This document shows positions 1 to 5,137 of a stretch of DNA of 6,398 nucleotides, piece after piece; position 1 is the first letter of the stretch, and every line of letters begins with the position of its first letter. Source of the DNA: Candidatus Parvarchaeota archaeon (GTDB lineage Archaea > Nanobdellota > Nanobdellia > Pacearchaeales > GW2011-AR1); assembly GCA_004195435.1 (NCBI GenBank), contig PSPM01000024.1, positions 1-6,398 of the forward strand, written 5' to 3'. The notes under the pieces are model-generated. The model was not told the DNA's origin, did not search any database, and saw nothing but the letters and a program-made list of their open reading frames with translations. The translations under genes were made by a program, and so were the position numbers.

Positions 1-965
1 GACCAACCTTCATCAGCACTAGCACCACCAAAAGTCTGACTCCATTCTTCATTCCCCTCAGCATCAGCCTTAACTAAATAAACATTTCTACTATATCCAC
101 CAGTTCCGTTTGTTCCGTTTGTTCCGTTTAAAAACCCTGTTGTATAACCAGTAATAATAAATCCACCTTCAGAAGTTGGTTGGACAGACCGTCCTTCATC
201 AGCACTAGCACTACCAAAAGTCCGACTCCATTCTTCATTCCCATCAGCTTCTACTTTAACTAAATAAAGCTCTCTACCATATCCACCAGTTCCGTTTGTT
301 CCGTTTGTTCCGTTTAAAAACCCTGTTGTATAACCAGTAATAATATATCCACCTTCAGAAGTTAGTTGTACAGAATGTCCCCTATCATTATCATTATCAG
401 CACCATCAAAAGTAGTTTCAAAAGTAATCATGGTAAAACACTCAGCCGAATCAGGGCCTCCAGAAAACAAATAATTCAAAAGATAAATTGAATCTGCAAG
501 ATTAATTACTCCATCTCCATTTGCATCACTACTGCCTAAACAGTTTAAACCAGGACTTCCAGGAACTAATAAAGCATTAAGTAAATAAATAGGATCTGAG
601 ATAGTTAAAAAACCATCTCCATTTGCATCACCATCAATACAATTAGATGTACATGGAGGAGAAGGGCCAACCATACTTTTAGCAGGTGGGGAAGATTGAG
701 AAAGTAAATTAGCCATAATTGAAACATCTGTTATGTCAACAGCACGATCACCATTCATATCTGCAGCTCTAAGGTCAATAGAAGGACCATTTCCAAACAA
801 ATAACTAATTAAGGCCATCAAATCGCCTAAGCCAAAAGATCCATCACCATTAACATCTCCATCAACTTGTCCGCCACGAGGACCCAAACCAATATCTCCA
901 GTATTAACAACAACAGCCAAAACTATCGCAACAACGCCAATCACCAACCACAACTCTTTTTTCAT
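1..965 (-). CDS. Exported dockerin / propeller-repeat surface protein, 3' end outside the window
   Basis: The visible 321 codons begin at the ATG at 965 and stay open to the left edge, so the C-terminus is missing. An in-frame TGA lies directly before the ATG, which fixes the start region. Residues 5-20 are a hydrophobic stretch behind KKE (signal peptide or membrane anchor). Four dockerin-type calcium loops follow at 37-48, 69-80, 113-124 and 147-158, all of DxNxD style (the second is DMNGDRAVDITD). They form two pairs, the second flanked by Cys105, Cys109, Cys142 and Cys176. From about 182 there are repeats of the kind ending in EGGYIITGYTTG, then YLVK and EEW; this resembles the propeller-like repeats of many archaeal and bacterial surface proteins. 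The repeat is 62 residues long and each copy carries NGTNGTNGT, three potential N-glycosylation sites. Dockerins normally bind cohesins, but none is encoded here. The likely role is a surface or extracellular binding or assembly protein; the ligand is unknown. No Shine-Dalgarno sequence precedes the start. Confidence 0.85.
   Translation of the reverse strand, partial: MKKELWLVIGVVAIVLAVVVNTGDIGLGPRGGQVDGDVNGDGSFGLGDLMALISYLFGNGPSIDLRAADMNGDRAVDITDVSIMANLLSQSSPPAKSMVGPSPPCTSNCIDGDANGDGFLTISDPIYLLNALLVPGSPGLNCLGSSDANGDGVINLADSIYLLNYLFSGGPDSAECFTMITFETTFDGADNDNDRGHSVQLTSEGGYIITGYTTGFLNGTNGTNGTGGYGRELYLVKVEADGNEEWSRTFGSASADEGRSVQPTSEGGFIITGYTTGFLNGTNGTNGTGGYSRNVYLVKADAEGNEEWSQTFGGASADEGW
103..129 (-). 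repeat. 9-bp microrepeat x3 encoding NGT-NGT-NGT (copy in second unit)
   Basis: On the plus strand GTTCCGTTT is repeated three times without interruption. On the coding strand it reads AACGGAACA three times, giving three adjacent N-G-T sequons (residues about 280-288 of the protein). Confidence 0.88.
289..315 (-). repeat. 9-bp microrepeat x3 encoding NGT-NGT-NGT (copy in first unit)
   Basis: This is the same 9-bp triplet repeat as at 103-129, exactly 186 bp away, encoding Asn218, Asn221 and Asn224 as potential N-glycosylation sites. The tract sits in a loop where related propeller repeats generally have a shorter turn, so it looks like an insertion. Confidence 0.88.
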
Positions 966-967
966 TC

Positions 968-1010
968 AAAAAATAAAAAAATAAAAAAAAGAGAAAGCCC
1001 TAAGGCTTTC
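968..1010 (-). terminator. Hairpin plus U-tract terminator behind the first dockerin gene
   Basis: Read on the minus strand, GAAAGCC (1010-1004), loop TTAG, then GGCTTTC (999-993) form a perfect 7-bp stem, followed by TCTTTTTTTTATTTTTTTATTTTTT. It starts 23 nt after the stop codon at 1034-1036. Archaeal termination needs mainly the U-tract, so the hairpin may or may not contribute. The U-run ends almost at the ATG of the next gene (965), leaving very little room for a separate promoter. Confidence 0.75.
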
Positions 1011-1033
1011 CCAAATAAATTACGAAAAGTTAA

Positions 1034-2236
1034 TTATTTTCCTCTAAACCAAGTTTTGAACCTTTCCCAAAGATTTTTCCTTTTCTTCTTAATAACTTCA
1101 TCTTCAACAGAATCATCTTCAACAGAATCATCTTCAACAGAATCATCATCAGAAGATCCAGATCTAAATCCTTTCCATTTCTTCAACCTTTCCAAAAGTC
1201 CAGGTTTCTCTTTCTCGATGAAATCCTTTACCTTTTCTCTTGTAACTAATTGCTTAATTGCTTTTCTTTCAAGAAATGTTATTTTCAATTTCTTCTGAGT
1301 TCCGTCCTTGAAATTTATATTAACAGTTTCATCAGAAAAATCATATCTAGCTTTTCCAACATAGTTATCCCCTTCTTCATCAGAAAGAGATTCACTAACA
1401 TATAATTTAATTTCTGAAAGACTTCTACCCTTCAAAAAGTATTTTTCTCCAGTACTAAATTTCATGATTCCACCATAACGTTTTTCAGTCATTGCATCTT
1501 GAGGTCTATGGTCATTTCCAGAAGTCTTTAAGATCTTTTTTTCAAATAAAACAAACTTAAATTCTAGATCATTCCCAGAACCTTTTCCGTAGTAAGCAGT
1601 TATTGGAAATCCTCTGATATCTCCCTTACCTTTACCAGATCTCTTAACAGATTTAAGTTCTTTATCTATTTCAGAAATTTCAAGTCCAAGAGAATTAGAT
1701 ATTTCCTTATTATCAACTAATCCTTCAGCTACTTCTTCTAAATCTTCAGTGCCAGAATTAAAAAGATTCTCAGAAAGATCTTTCAAGTCAGATTTATCAA
1801 TTTCTCCATCCTGATTAAAATCAGAATTATCAAGATCCACGACTACTTGCTGACCAGTTAGATAGTGAGATAATATAACTATATCTGCTACATCTACTTT
1901 CAAGTCATTATTTGAATCTCCTAATATCACTGGATTTGAGCTCATGAATAAATCATTACTCAATTGAACAACATCAAACCAATTAATAGAATCATCTCCA
2001 TTAACGTCTCCAGAGATCGGATTTACATAAATCTTATGTCCATTTACATAATCAGTAAGTCTAACTATGTCTGCAATATTTACAAGGCCATCTCCATTAA
2101 CATCTCCAACCATTAGAGATTCAGGTTCATCGCCAGGTAATATTTCTGGATTTCCAGTTTTAGCAAATCCAAACGGAACAATGCTGAATAGCATTAGAGT
2201 TATTACTAAAAGTATTCCTATTTTTCTCATTTTCAT
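1034..2236 (-). CDS. Secreted double-dockerin protein with acidic repeat tail
   Basis: The ATG at 2236 gives 400 residues and is chosen because AAAGGAGG lies 4 nt before it; the frame is open back to another ATG at 2269. Residues 3-25 form a classic Sec signal peptide, with probable cleavage after GFA. Four EF-hand loops of dockerin style follow at 45-56, 77-88, 107-118 and 139-150. Loops one and four have the full DxNxDG pattern; in loops two and three the glycine is replaced by Asp and Leu. Residues about 165-340 form a domain I do not recognise, rich in predicted beta strands and lysines. The tail has (DDSVE) repeats at about 364-379 between two copies of LxERxKxW (347-354 and 389-396), and ends in a basic amphipathic segment. 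The likely place is outside the cell or at its surface. Dockerin domains suggest calcium-dependent binding to a cohesin encoded elsewhere. A TATA box and phased repeats precede it and a terminator follows. Confidence 0.85.
   Translation of the reverse strand: MKMRKIGILLVITLMLFSIVPFGFAKTGNPEILPGDEPESLMVGDVNGDGLVNIADIVRLTDYVNGHKIYVNPISGDVNGDDSINWFDVVQLSNDLFMSSNPVILGDSNNDLKVDVADIVILSHYLTGQQVVVDLDNSDFNQDGEIDKSDLKDLSENLFNSGTEDLEEVAEGLVDNKEISNSLGLEISEIDKELKSVKRSGKGKGDIRGFPITAYYGKGSGNDLEFKFVLFEKKILKTSGNDHRPQDAMTEKRYGGIMKFSTGEKYFLKGRSLSEIKLYVSESLSDEEGDNYVGKARYDFSDETVNINFKDGTQKKLKITFLERKAIKQLVTREKVKDFIEKEKPGLLERLKKWKGFRSGSSDDDSVEDDSVEDDSVEDEVIKKKRKNLWERFKTWFRGK
1101..1145 (-). repeat. 15-bp tandem repeat x3 encoding DDSVE units
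   Basis: TCTTCAACAGAATCA occurs three times in a row on the plus strand (1101-1115, 1116-1130, 1131-1145). It encodes an acidic SVEDD array near the C-terminus of the secreted dockerin protein. The copies are identical at DNA level, so copy number probably varies between strains by slippage without frameshift. Confidence 0.9.
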
Positions 2237-2240
2237 AATC

Positions 2241-2248
2241 CCTCCTTT
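2241..2248 (-). promoter_or_regulatory. Shine-Dalgarno site AAAGGAGG that decides the dockerin gene start
   Basis: Minus-strand AAAGGAGG lies 4 nt before the ATG at 2236. It is the strongest ribosome binding site in the window and favours this start over the in-frame ATGs at 2269 and 2251. Another ATG at 2230 (two codons on) is also possible. Confidence 0.75.
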
Positions 2249-2285
2249 CATTTTTTGTTTTTGTTTCATGTTTTTTCTTAAGAAA

Positions 2286-2298
2286 GATTATATATAAG
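2286..2298 (-). promoter_or_regulatory. Archaeal TATA-box promoter of the secreted dockerin gene
   Basis: Minus-strand CTTATATATAATC is close to the archaeal TATA consensus. Transcription would be expected to start about 22-28 nt downstream, near 2266-2270. This gives either a roughly 30-nt leader carrying the GGAGG site or, alternatively, a leaderless message beginning at the ATG at 2269. The four-unit repeat begins directly upstream. Confidence 0.72.
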
Positions 2299-2306
2299 CG
2301 TCATCT

Positions 2307-2350
2307 GGAACAGCTTTGGAACCATTTCGGAACCATTTCGGAACCATTTT
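2307..2350 (-). repeat. Four 11-bp phased repeats upstream of the dockerin promoter, probable operator or activator array
   Basis: On the plus strand GGAAC begins at 2307, 2318, 2329 and 2340, exactly 11 bp apart. The last three units are GGAACCATTTC (the final base is T in the third) and the first, nearest the promoter, is degenerate (GGAACAGCTTT). The unit junctions contain TTCGGAA, a short inverted repeat. The array ends 8 bp from the TATA box, so repeated sites would lie on about the same face of the helix, as expected for cooperative regulator binding. It is noncoding and lies between the regulator stop codon and the dockerin gene. Binding is inferred. Confidence 0.75.
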
Positions 2351-2373
2351 ATACGTAAATAAGAAATTAGAAG

Positions 2374-3114
2374 CTACTTTGAACGAACGTATTCATCATT
2401 TAATTCAACAAATTTGTTCTTTCCTTCACCAGATCTAACAATAAGTTTTTTCTTTTCTAATTCTTGTATATGTCTAGAAAAGGAAGCTTTTGGTATATCT
2501 GTTAATTTTCTAAGATAAGAACTTTTCATTTTACCATATTTGCTAAGATTTTCAAGAATTAATTTTTCCCTTTCATTAAGAACTTTTTTCAATGAATTAA
2601 GTATTTTATTTTCTTTATTTTTTTCAGTAATTTCTCTATTTCTATAATTAACTACATAAAAAATCAAAATAATTAATAAAACAATTCCGATAATTCCAAA
2701 GAGAATTTTATTTGAAAAAATTTGAATTTCTAAATTAGGTCCTCTAATAATATATTCAAGATTAGCAACATTATTAGCAAAAATTGTTATTCTTTCATTT
2801 TCAACAGAAATATCTCCTCCGCTTACAGAGGTCAAAATAGAATTTTTAGGAAGAATAACTCTAATCTCAGAATTTTCTAAAGCATATATGAAAGACCAAA
2901 CTTCACCCTCTTTATTAGTGAGATCAGAACTAACTCCAATTATTTCTCCATTTCTATTTTCAATTCCTTGAGGTAGTTGAATTTCAGATAAATCAGTTTC
3001 TCCAAGAAAAGTAGAGTCACCAGATTCATCAATATAAATATTAATGACTGTAAAAGCTGAAACAGTAGGGAGAAGAAAAAATGCTACCAAGATTAAATAA
3101 AATATTTTTTTCAT
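2374..3114 (-). CDS. Membrane-tethered winged-helix transcription regulator (COG2512-like)
   Basis: The 246-residue protein has a signal peptide at 1-20 (VSA at the likely cleavage site), a beta-rich extracytoplasmic domain at about 21-135, one strong membrane helix at about 136-156, and a basic/acidic linker to about 178. It ends in a winged helix-turn-helix: first helix 179-194, second 197-207, recognition helix about 208-222, wing about 225-238. This order matches archaeal predicted membrane-associated regulators: the outside domain would sense a ligand or envelope state and the inside domain would bind DNA. The ATG immediately follows the stop codon of the histone-fold gene (TAAATG) and has no clear ribosome binding site, so translation is probably coupled to that gene. 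The neighbour downstream is a secreted dockerin gene with a phased repeat array at its promoter, a plausible target. No catalytic domain or phosphoacceptor is seen. Confidence 0.82.
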   Translation of the reverse strand: MKKIFYLILVAFFLLPTVSAFTVINIYIDESGDSTFLGETDLSEIQLPQGIENRNGEIIGVSSDLTNKEGEVWSFIYALENSEIRVILPKNSILTSVSGGDISVENERITIFANNVANLEYIIRGPNLEIQIFSNKILFGIIGIVLLIILIFYVVNYRNREITEKNKENKILNSLKKVLNEREKLILENLSKYGKMKSSYLRKLTDIPKASFSRHIQELEKKKLIVRSGEGKNKFVELNDEYVRSK

Positions 3115-3282
3115 TTACAAATCTTTAGCTTGCAGAGTTCTTCGCCCATTTAATTTAGCTCTCTTTGTTCCTTTTTCAAGTAATTCAAGAACTTTTTTAT
3201 TAAGTTCATCAGATACATCGCTGGATACACTCAAATCGGGAACTGCAGATTTTATTTTGCTTTTTACTATTAAGTTTACCAT
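3115..3282 (-). CDS. Small histone-fold protein, 55 residues
   Basis: The start ATG at 3282 is preceded by GGGAG with a 4-nt gap. The protein opens MVNLIVKSKIKSAV (first helix), has a long central helix at about 22-45 (SDELNKKVLELLEKGTKRAK), and then NGRRTLQAKDL. Arg47, Thr49 and Asp54 match the RxTxxxxD motif, in which the arginine and aspartate pair and the R-T segment contacts DNA in archaeal histones such as HMfB. The sequence stops just after this motif, so the third helix, present in 66-70-residue archaeal histones, is nearly absent. Similar short KSKIK-type proteins (DUF1931/NF-Y-like histone-fold family) are, as far as I recall, common in DPANN archaea. It probably dimerises and binds DNA or another protein. 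It sits 9 nt after lysS and directly before the membrane regulator, so all three are probably cotranscribed. Confidence 0.82.
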   Translation of the reverse strand: MVNLIVKSKIKSAVPDLSVSSDVSDELNKKVLELLEKGTKRAKLNGRRTLQAKDL

Positions 3283-3286
3283 TTTA

Positions 3287-3291
3287 CTCCC
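3287..3291 (-). promoter_or_regulatory. Shine-Dalgarno site GGGAG before the histone-fold gene
   Basis: Minus-strand GGGAG fills the gap between the lysS stop codon (3294-3292) and the ATG at 3282, 4 nt away. It supports the short reading frame as a real gene and its cotranscription with lysS. Confidence 0.65.
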
Positions 3292-4785
3292 TTATTTTCT
3301 ATCTGAATTTTTAGGTTTCATGAATGGAAAAAGGATAACATCTCTTATAGATTCTTGCCCTGTAAGAAGCATAACCATTCTGTCTATTCCAAGACCCATA
3401 CCTCCAGTAGGGGGCATTCCAGTTTCTAGAGCATTAACAAAATCCTCATCATAAGGGTGAGCTTCCATTTTACCTTTCTCAAGGACTTTTTGCTGTTCCT
3501 CTAAGAGCGTTCTTTGAAGTACAGGATTATTCAATTCGGAATAAGCATTTCCTAATTCTGCACCCATGCAAAAAGGTTCAAATCTTTCTATTAATCTACA
3601 AAGAGAATCATTCCTATGCCCCTTACATAAAGGAGTAGTCTCCAAGGGATGATCTAATATAAAAGTAGGTTGCTCAATTTCATCTTCACAGAAATGTTCA
3701 AAAATGGATTGAACAGCCCATCCCCAAGTCTTTTCTCCTTTCTTTTCAACTTTTTTTTCTTTAATAAATTTATATAATTCTTCAATAGACATTTTTTCAA
3801 CATCAATTTCTACATATTTTTTTATCGCTTCCAACATAGTCATTCTTTTCCAAGGAACTTTAAAATCAATAGACTTACCCTTAAATTTCATTTTAGTAGT
3901 TCCATTAACTTTCTTAGCAACAAAGGCATATAGATTTTCAAATAATTCCATAATATCATTATAGTCGGCATATGCTTGATAGGCCTCAACCATACTAAAT
4001 TCAGGATTATGCCATCTATCAATTCCTTCATTTCTAAAATTTTTAGCTATAGTAAAAACTCTATCATATCCTCCAACGATTAATCTTTTCAAATAAAGTT
4101 CTGGAGAAATAGCTAAAAAAAGTTCCATGTCTAAAGAATTAAGTTTTGTTTTAAATGGTTCCGCTGTAGCTCCTCCATAAACAGTTTGTAACAATGGAGT
4201 TTCAACTTCCCTATAATTTCTTTTAGTGAAAAACTCTCTAATTGCTTTGAATATTTCTTCTCTTTTATCAAATACTTCTCTAACTTCTGGATTCATAATC
4301 AGATCTAAATATCTTTTTCTATATCTTTCTTCTTTGTCTTGGATTCCATGCCATTTTTCAGGCAAGGGGTGTAATGACTTAGAAAGCAAATCAAAATTTT
4401 TAACTAATACAGAAAGTTCCCCTCTTTCTGTTCTAACAACTACTCCTTCTAATCCAATAAAGTCTCCGGAATCTATAGATTTTTTAAAAAATTTTAAAAG
4501 CTCTTCTTTAATTTCATTTTTTTGCAATATGAATTGAATTTTTCCACTTCCATCTCTTAAGACTCCAAAAGAAATCTTTCCAAGATCTCTAATACTCATA
4601 ACTCTCCCAGCTAGTTTAACTTTACTACGAGTTTTCTCTCCATTTTTTAAACCGCTATGTTTGTCATAAAGTTCAGCCGAGAAATTCTTAACATCATATT
4701 TATGAGGGTAAGGGTCAATCCCAGCTTGCTTAAGGCTATCTAATTTTTTATATCTCTCTTCAATTATTTGATCTTTTCTACCCAT
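3292..4785 (-). CDS. lysS: Lysyl-tRNA synthetase, class II
   Basis: This enzyme attaches lysine to tRNA-Lys with ATP in the cytoplasm. The 497-residue length is normal. An N-terminal OB-fold anticodon domain covers about 55-135 (KVKLAGRVMSIRDLGKISFG). The class II catalytic core follows: motif 1 near 187-200 (KRNYREVETPLL), the GGATAEPF loop at about 204-211, PELYLKRL at 228-235, motif 2 FRNEGI at 250-255 with the HNPEFSMVEAYQAYADY segment, the GNAYSELN lysine-site segment at 412-419, and motif 3 GLGIDRMVMLLTG at 464-476. No C-terminal extension is present. The ATG at 4785 is preferred over a TTG at 4794 because a TATA box is centred about 27 nt upstream, which places the transcript start at or near the ATG (leaderless). 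Many archaea carry the unrelated class I enzyme instead. The histone-fold gene follows after 9 nt. Confidence 0.96.
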   Translation of the reverse strand: MGRKDQIIEERYKKLDSLKQAGIDPYPHKYDVKNFSAELYDKHSGLKNGEKTRSKVKLAGRVMSIRDLGKISFGVLRDGSGKIQFILQKNEIKEELLKFFKKSIDSGDFIGLEGVVVRTERGELSVLVKNFDLLSKSLHPLPEKWHGIQDKEERYRKRYLDLIMNPEVREVFDKREEIFKAIREFFTKRNYREVETPLLQTVYGGATAEPFKTKLNSLDMELFLAISPELYLKRLIVGGYDRVFTIAKNFRNEGIDRWHNPEFSMVEAYQAYADYNDIMELFENLYAFVAKKVNGTTKMKFKGKSIDFKVPWKRMTMLEAIKKYVEIDVEKMSIEELYKFIKEKKVEKKGEKTWGWAVQSIFEHFCEDEIEQPTFILDHPLETTPLCKGHRNDSLCRLIERFEPFCMGAELGNAYSELNNPVLQRTLLEEQQKVLEKGKMEAHPYDEDFVNALETGMPPTGGMGLGIDRMVMLLTGQESIRDVILFPFMKPKNSDRK

Positions 4786-4806
4786 AGAAATCAAAGATAA
4801 AGTCGA

Positions 4807-4818
4807 TTTATATATTTA
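4807..4818 (-). promoter_or_regulatory. TATA-box promoter of lysS, leaderless spacing
   Basis: Minus-strand AAATATATAAA, centred near 4812, lies about 27 nt before the lysS ATG at 4785. It lies just past the stop codon of the acylphosphatase-like gene, so the lysS operon probably has its own promoter. No Shine-Dalgarno sequence is seen before the ATG. Confidence 0.62.
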
Positions 4819-4827
4819 TTGAAGAAG

Positions 4828-5103
4828 TTAGAAATTAAGAATTTTAAAATCTCTGAAACTTTGGAATCTTTCTTCTTTTTCTTCAACTTTTCTAATGATT
4901 GAATGTTGCGGTCCAGTTCTACATAAAGGAGTAATTTTTTCAACAGAATCTATATTTCCTTCTATAAAAATTTCGGTTCTTCCATCCTCAAGAGTCCTGA
5001 CAAATCCAGCAACTCCAAAACTATCAGCACTATCTTTGATAAATCTATTAAAAATAACTGGCTGTATAGAACCTGTCAAAAAAAATCTTTTACTTTTTTT
5101 CAT
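4828..5103 (-). CDS. Acylphosphatase-fold protein lacking both catalytic residues
   Basis: At 91 residues the protein has the length of a normal acylphosphatase, and the whole domain aligns: SIQPVIFNRFI (12-22) with the family's VQGVGFRxFV loop, GFVRTLEDGRTEIFIEG (33-49) with GWVRNxxDGxVEVxxEG, then CRTGPQHSIIRKV (61-73) and a terminal FRDFKIL strand. Active enzymes hydrolyse acyl phosphates with a loop arginine and an asparagine after WVR. Here the aligned positions are Asn19 and Thr37, and the loop glycines are Pro15 and Ile17. Arg20, one position later, might partly replace the arginine. The fold is well supported, but hydrolase activity is doubtful; a binding role is possible. The ATG at 5103 has no Shine-Dalgarno site but has an AT-rich TATA-like element about 27 nt upstream. 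lysS follows, with a separate promoter. Confidence 0.8.
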   Translation of the reverse strand: MKKSKRFFLTGSIQPVIFNRFIKDSADSFGVAGFVRTLEDGRTEIFIEGNIDSVEKITPLCRTGPQHSIIRKVEEKEERFQSFRDFKILNF

Positions 5104-5124
5104 CTTTTTGTCAAGATTTCATGA

Positions 5125-5135
5125 TTAATATAATT
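5125..5135 (-). promoter_or_regulatory. Possible TATA box of the acylphosphatase-like gene
   Basis: Minus-strand AATTATATTAA is centred about 27 nt before the ATG at 5103 and lies in the 34-nt gap after the DUF362 gene. The spacing fits a leaderless message. The region is AT-rich overall, so chance matches are likely. Confidence 0.4.
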
Positions 5136-5137
5136 AA

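Larger units (their letters stand above)
3..374 (-). repeat. Two tandem 186-bp repeats encoding 62-residue propeller units
   Basis: Units lie at 189-374 and 3-188, and the left edge cuts the series. By eye the copies differ at about 16 of 186 positions, and a central block of roughly 65 bp, covering the glycine/asparagine/threonine loop, is identical. The period is a multiple of three, so the reading frame is kept. More units may follow outside the window. High DNA identity suggests recent duplication or gene conversion. Confidence 0.9.

Noticed and set aside
1..374. CRISPR array suggested by regularly spaced repeats
   Set aside because: The repeats are 186 bp, contiguous, in frame and coding; there are no short palindromic repeats with unique spacers.
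867..1298. Plus-strand open frame of 143 codons with SSSTES repeats
   Set aside because: It lies antisense to the dockerin tail; the repeats are the mirror of the DDSVED tract and the frame shows no domain or ribosome binding site.
2307..2350. CRISPR or replication-origin iterons
   Set aside because: The 11-bp units are contiguous without spacers, only four in number, and placed directly at a promoter; no replication gene is nearby.
4226..4537. Plus-strand open frame inside lysS
   Set aside because: It is antisense to a clearly conserved synthetase and its low-complexity Ser/Leu/Asn composition is typical of a shadow frame.
4783..4794. TTG at 4794 as start of lysS
   Set aside because: It adds only three residues, and the ATG at 4785 fits the TATA spacing better.
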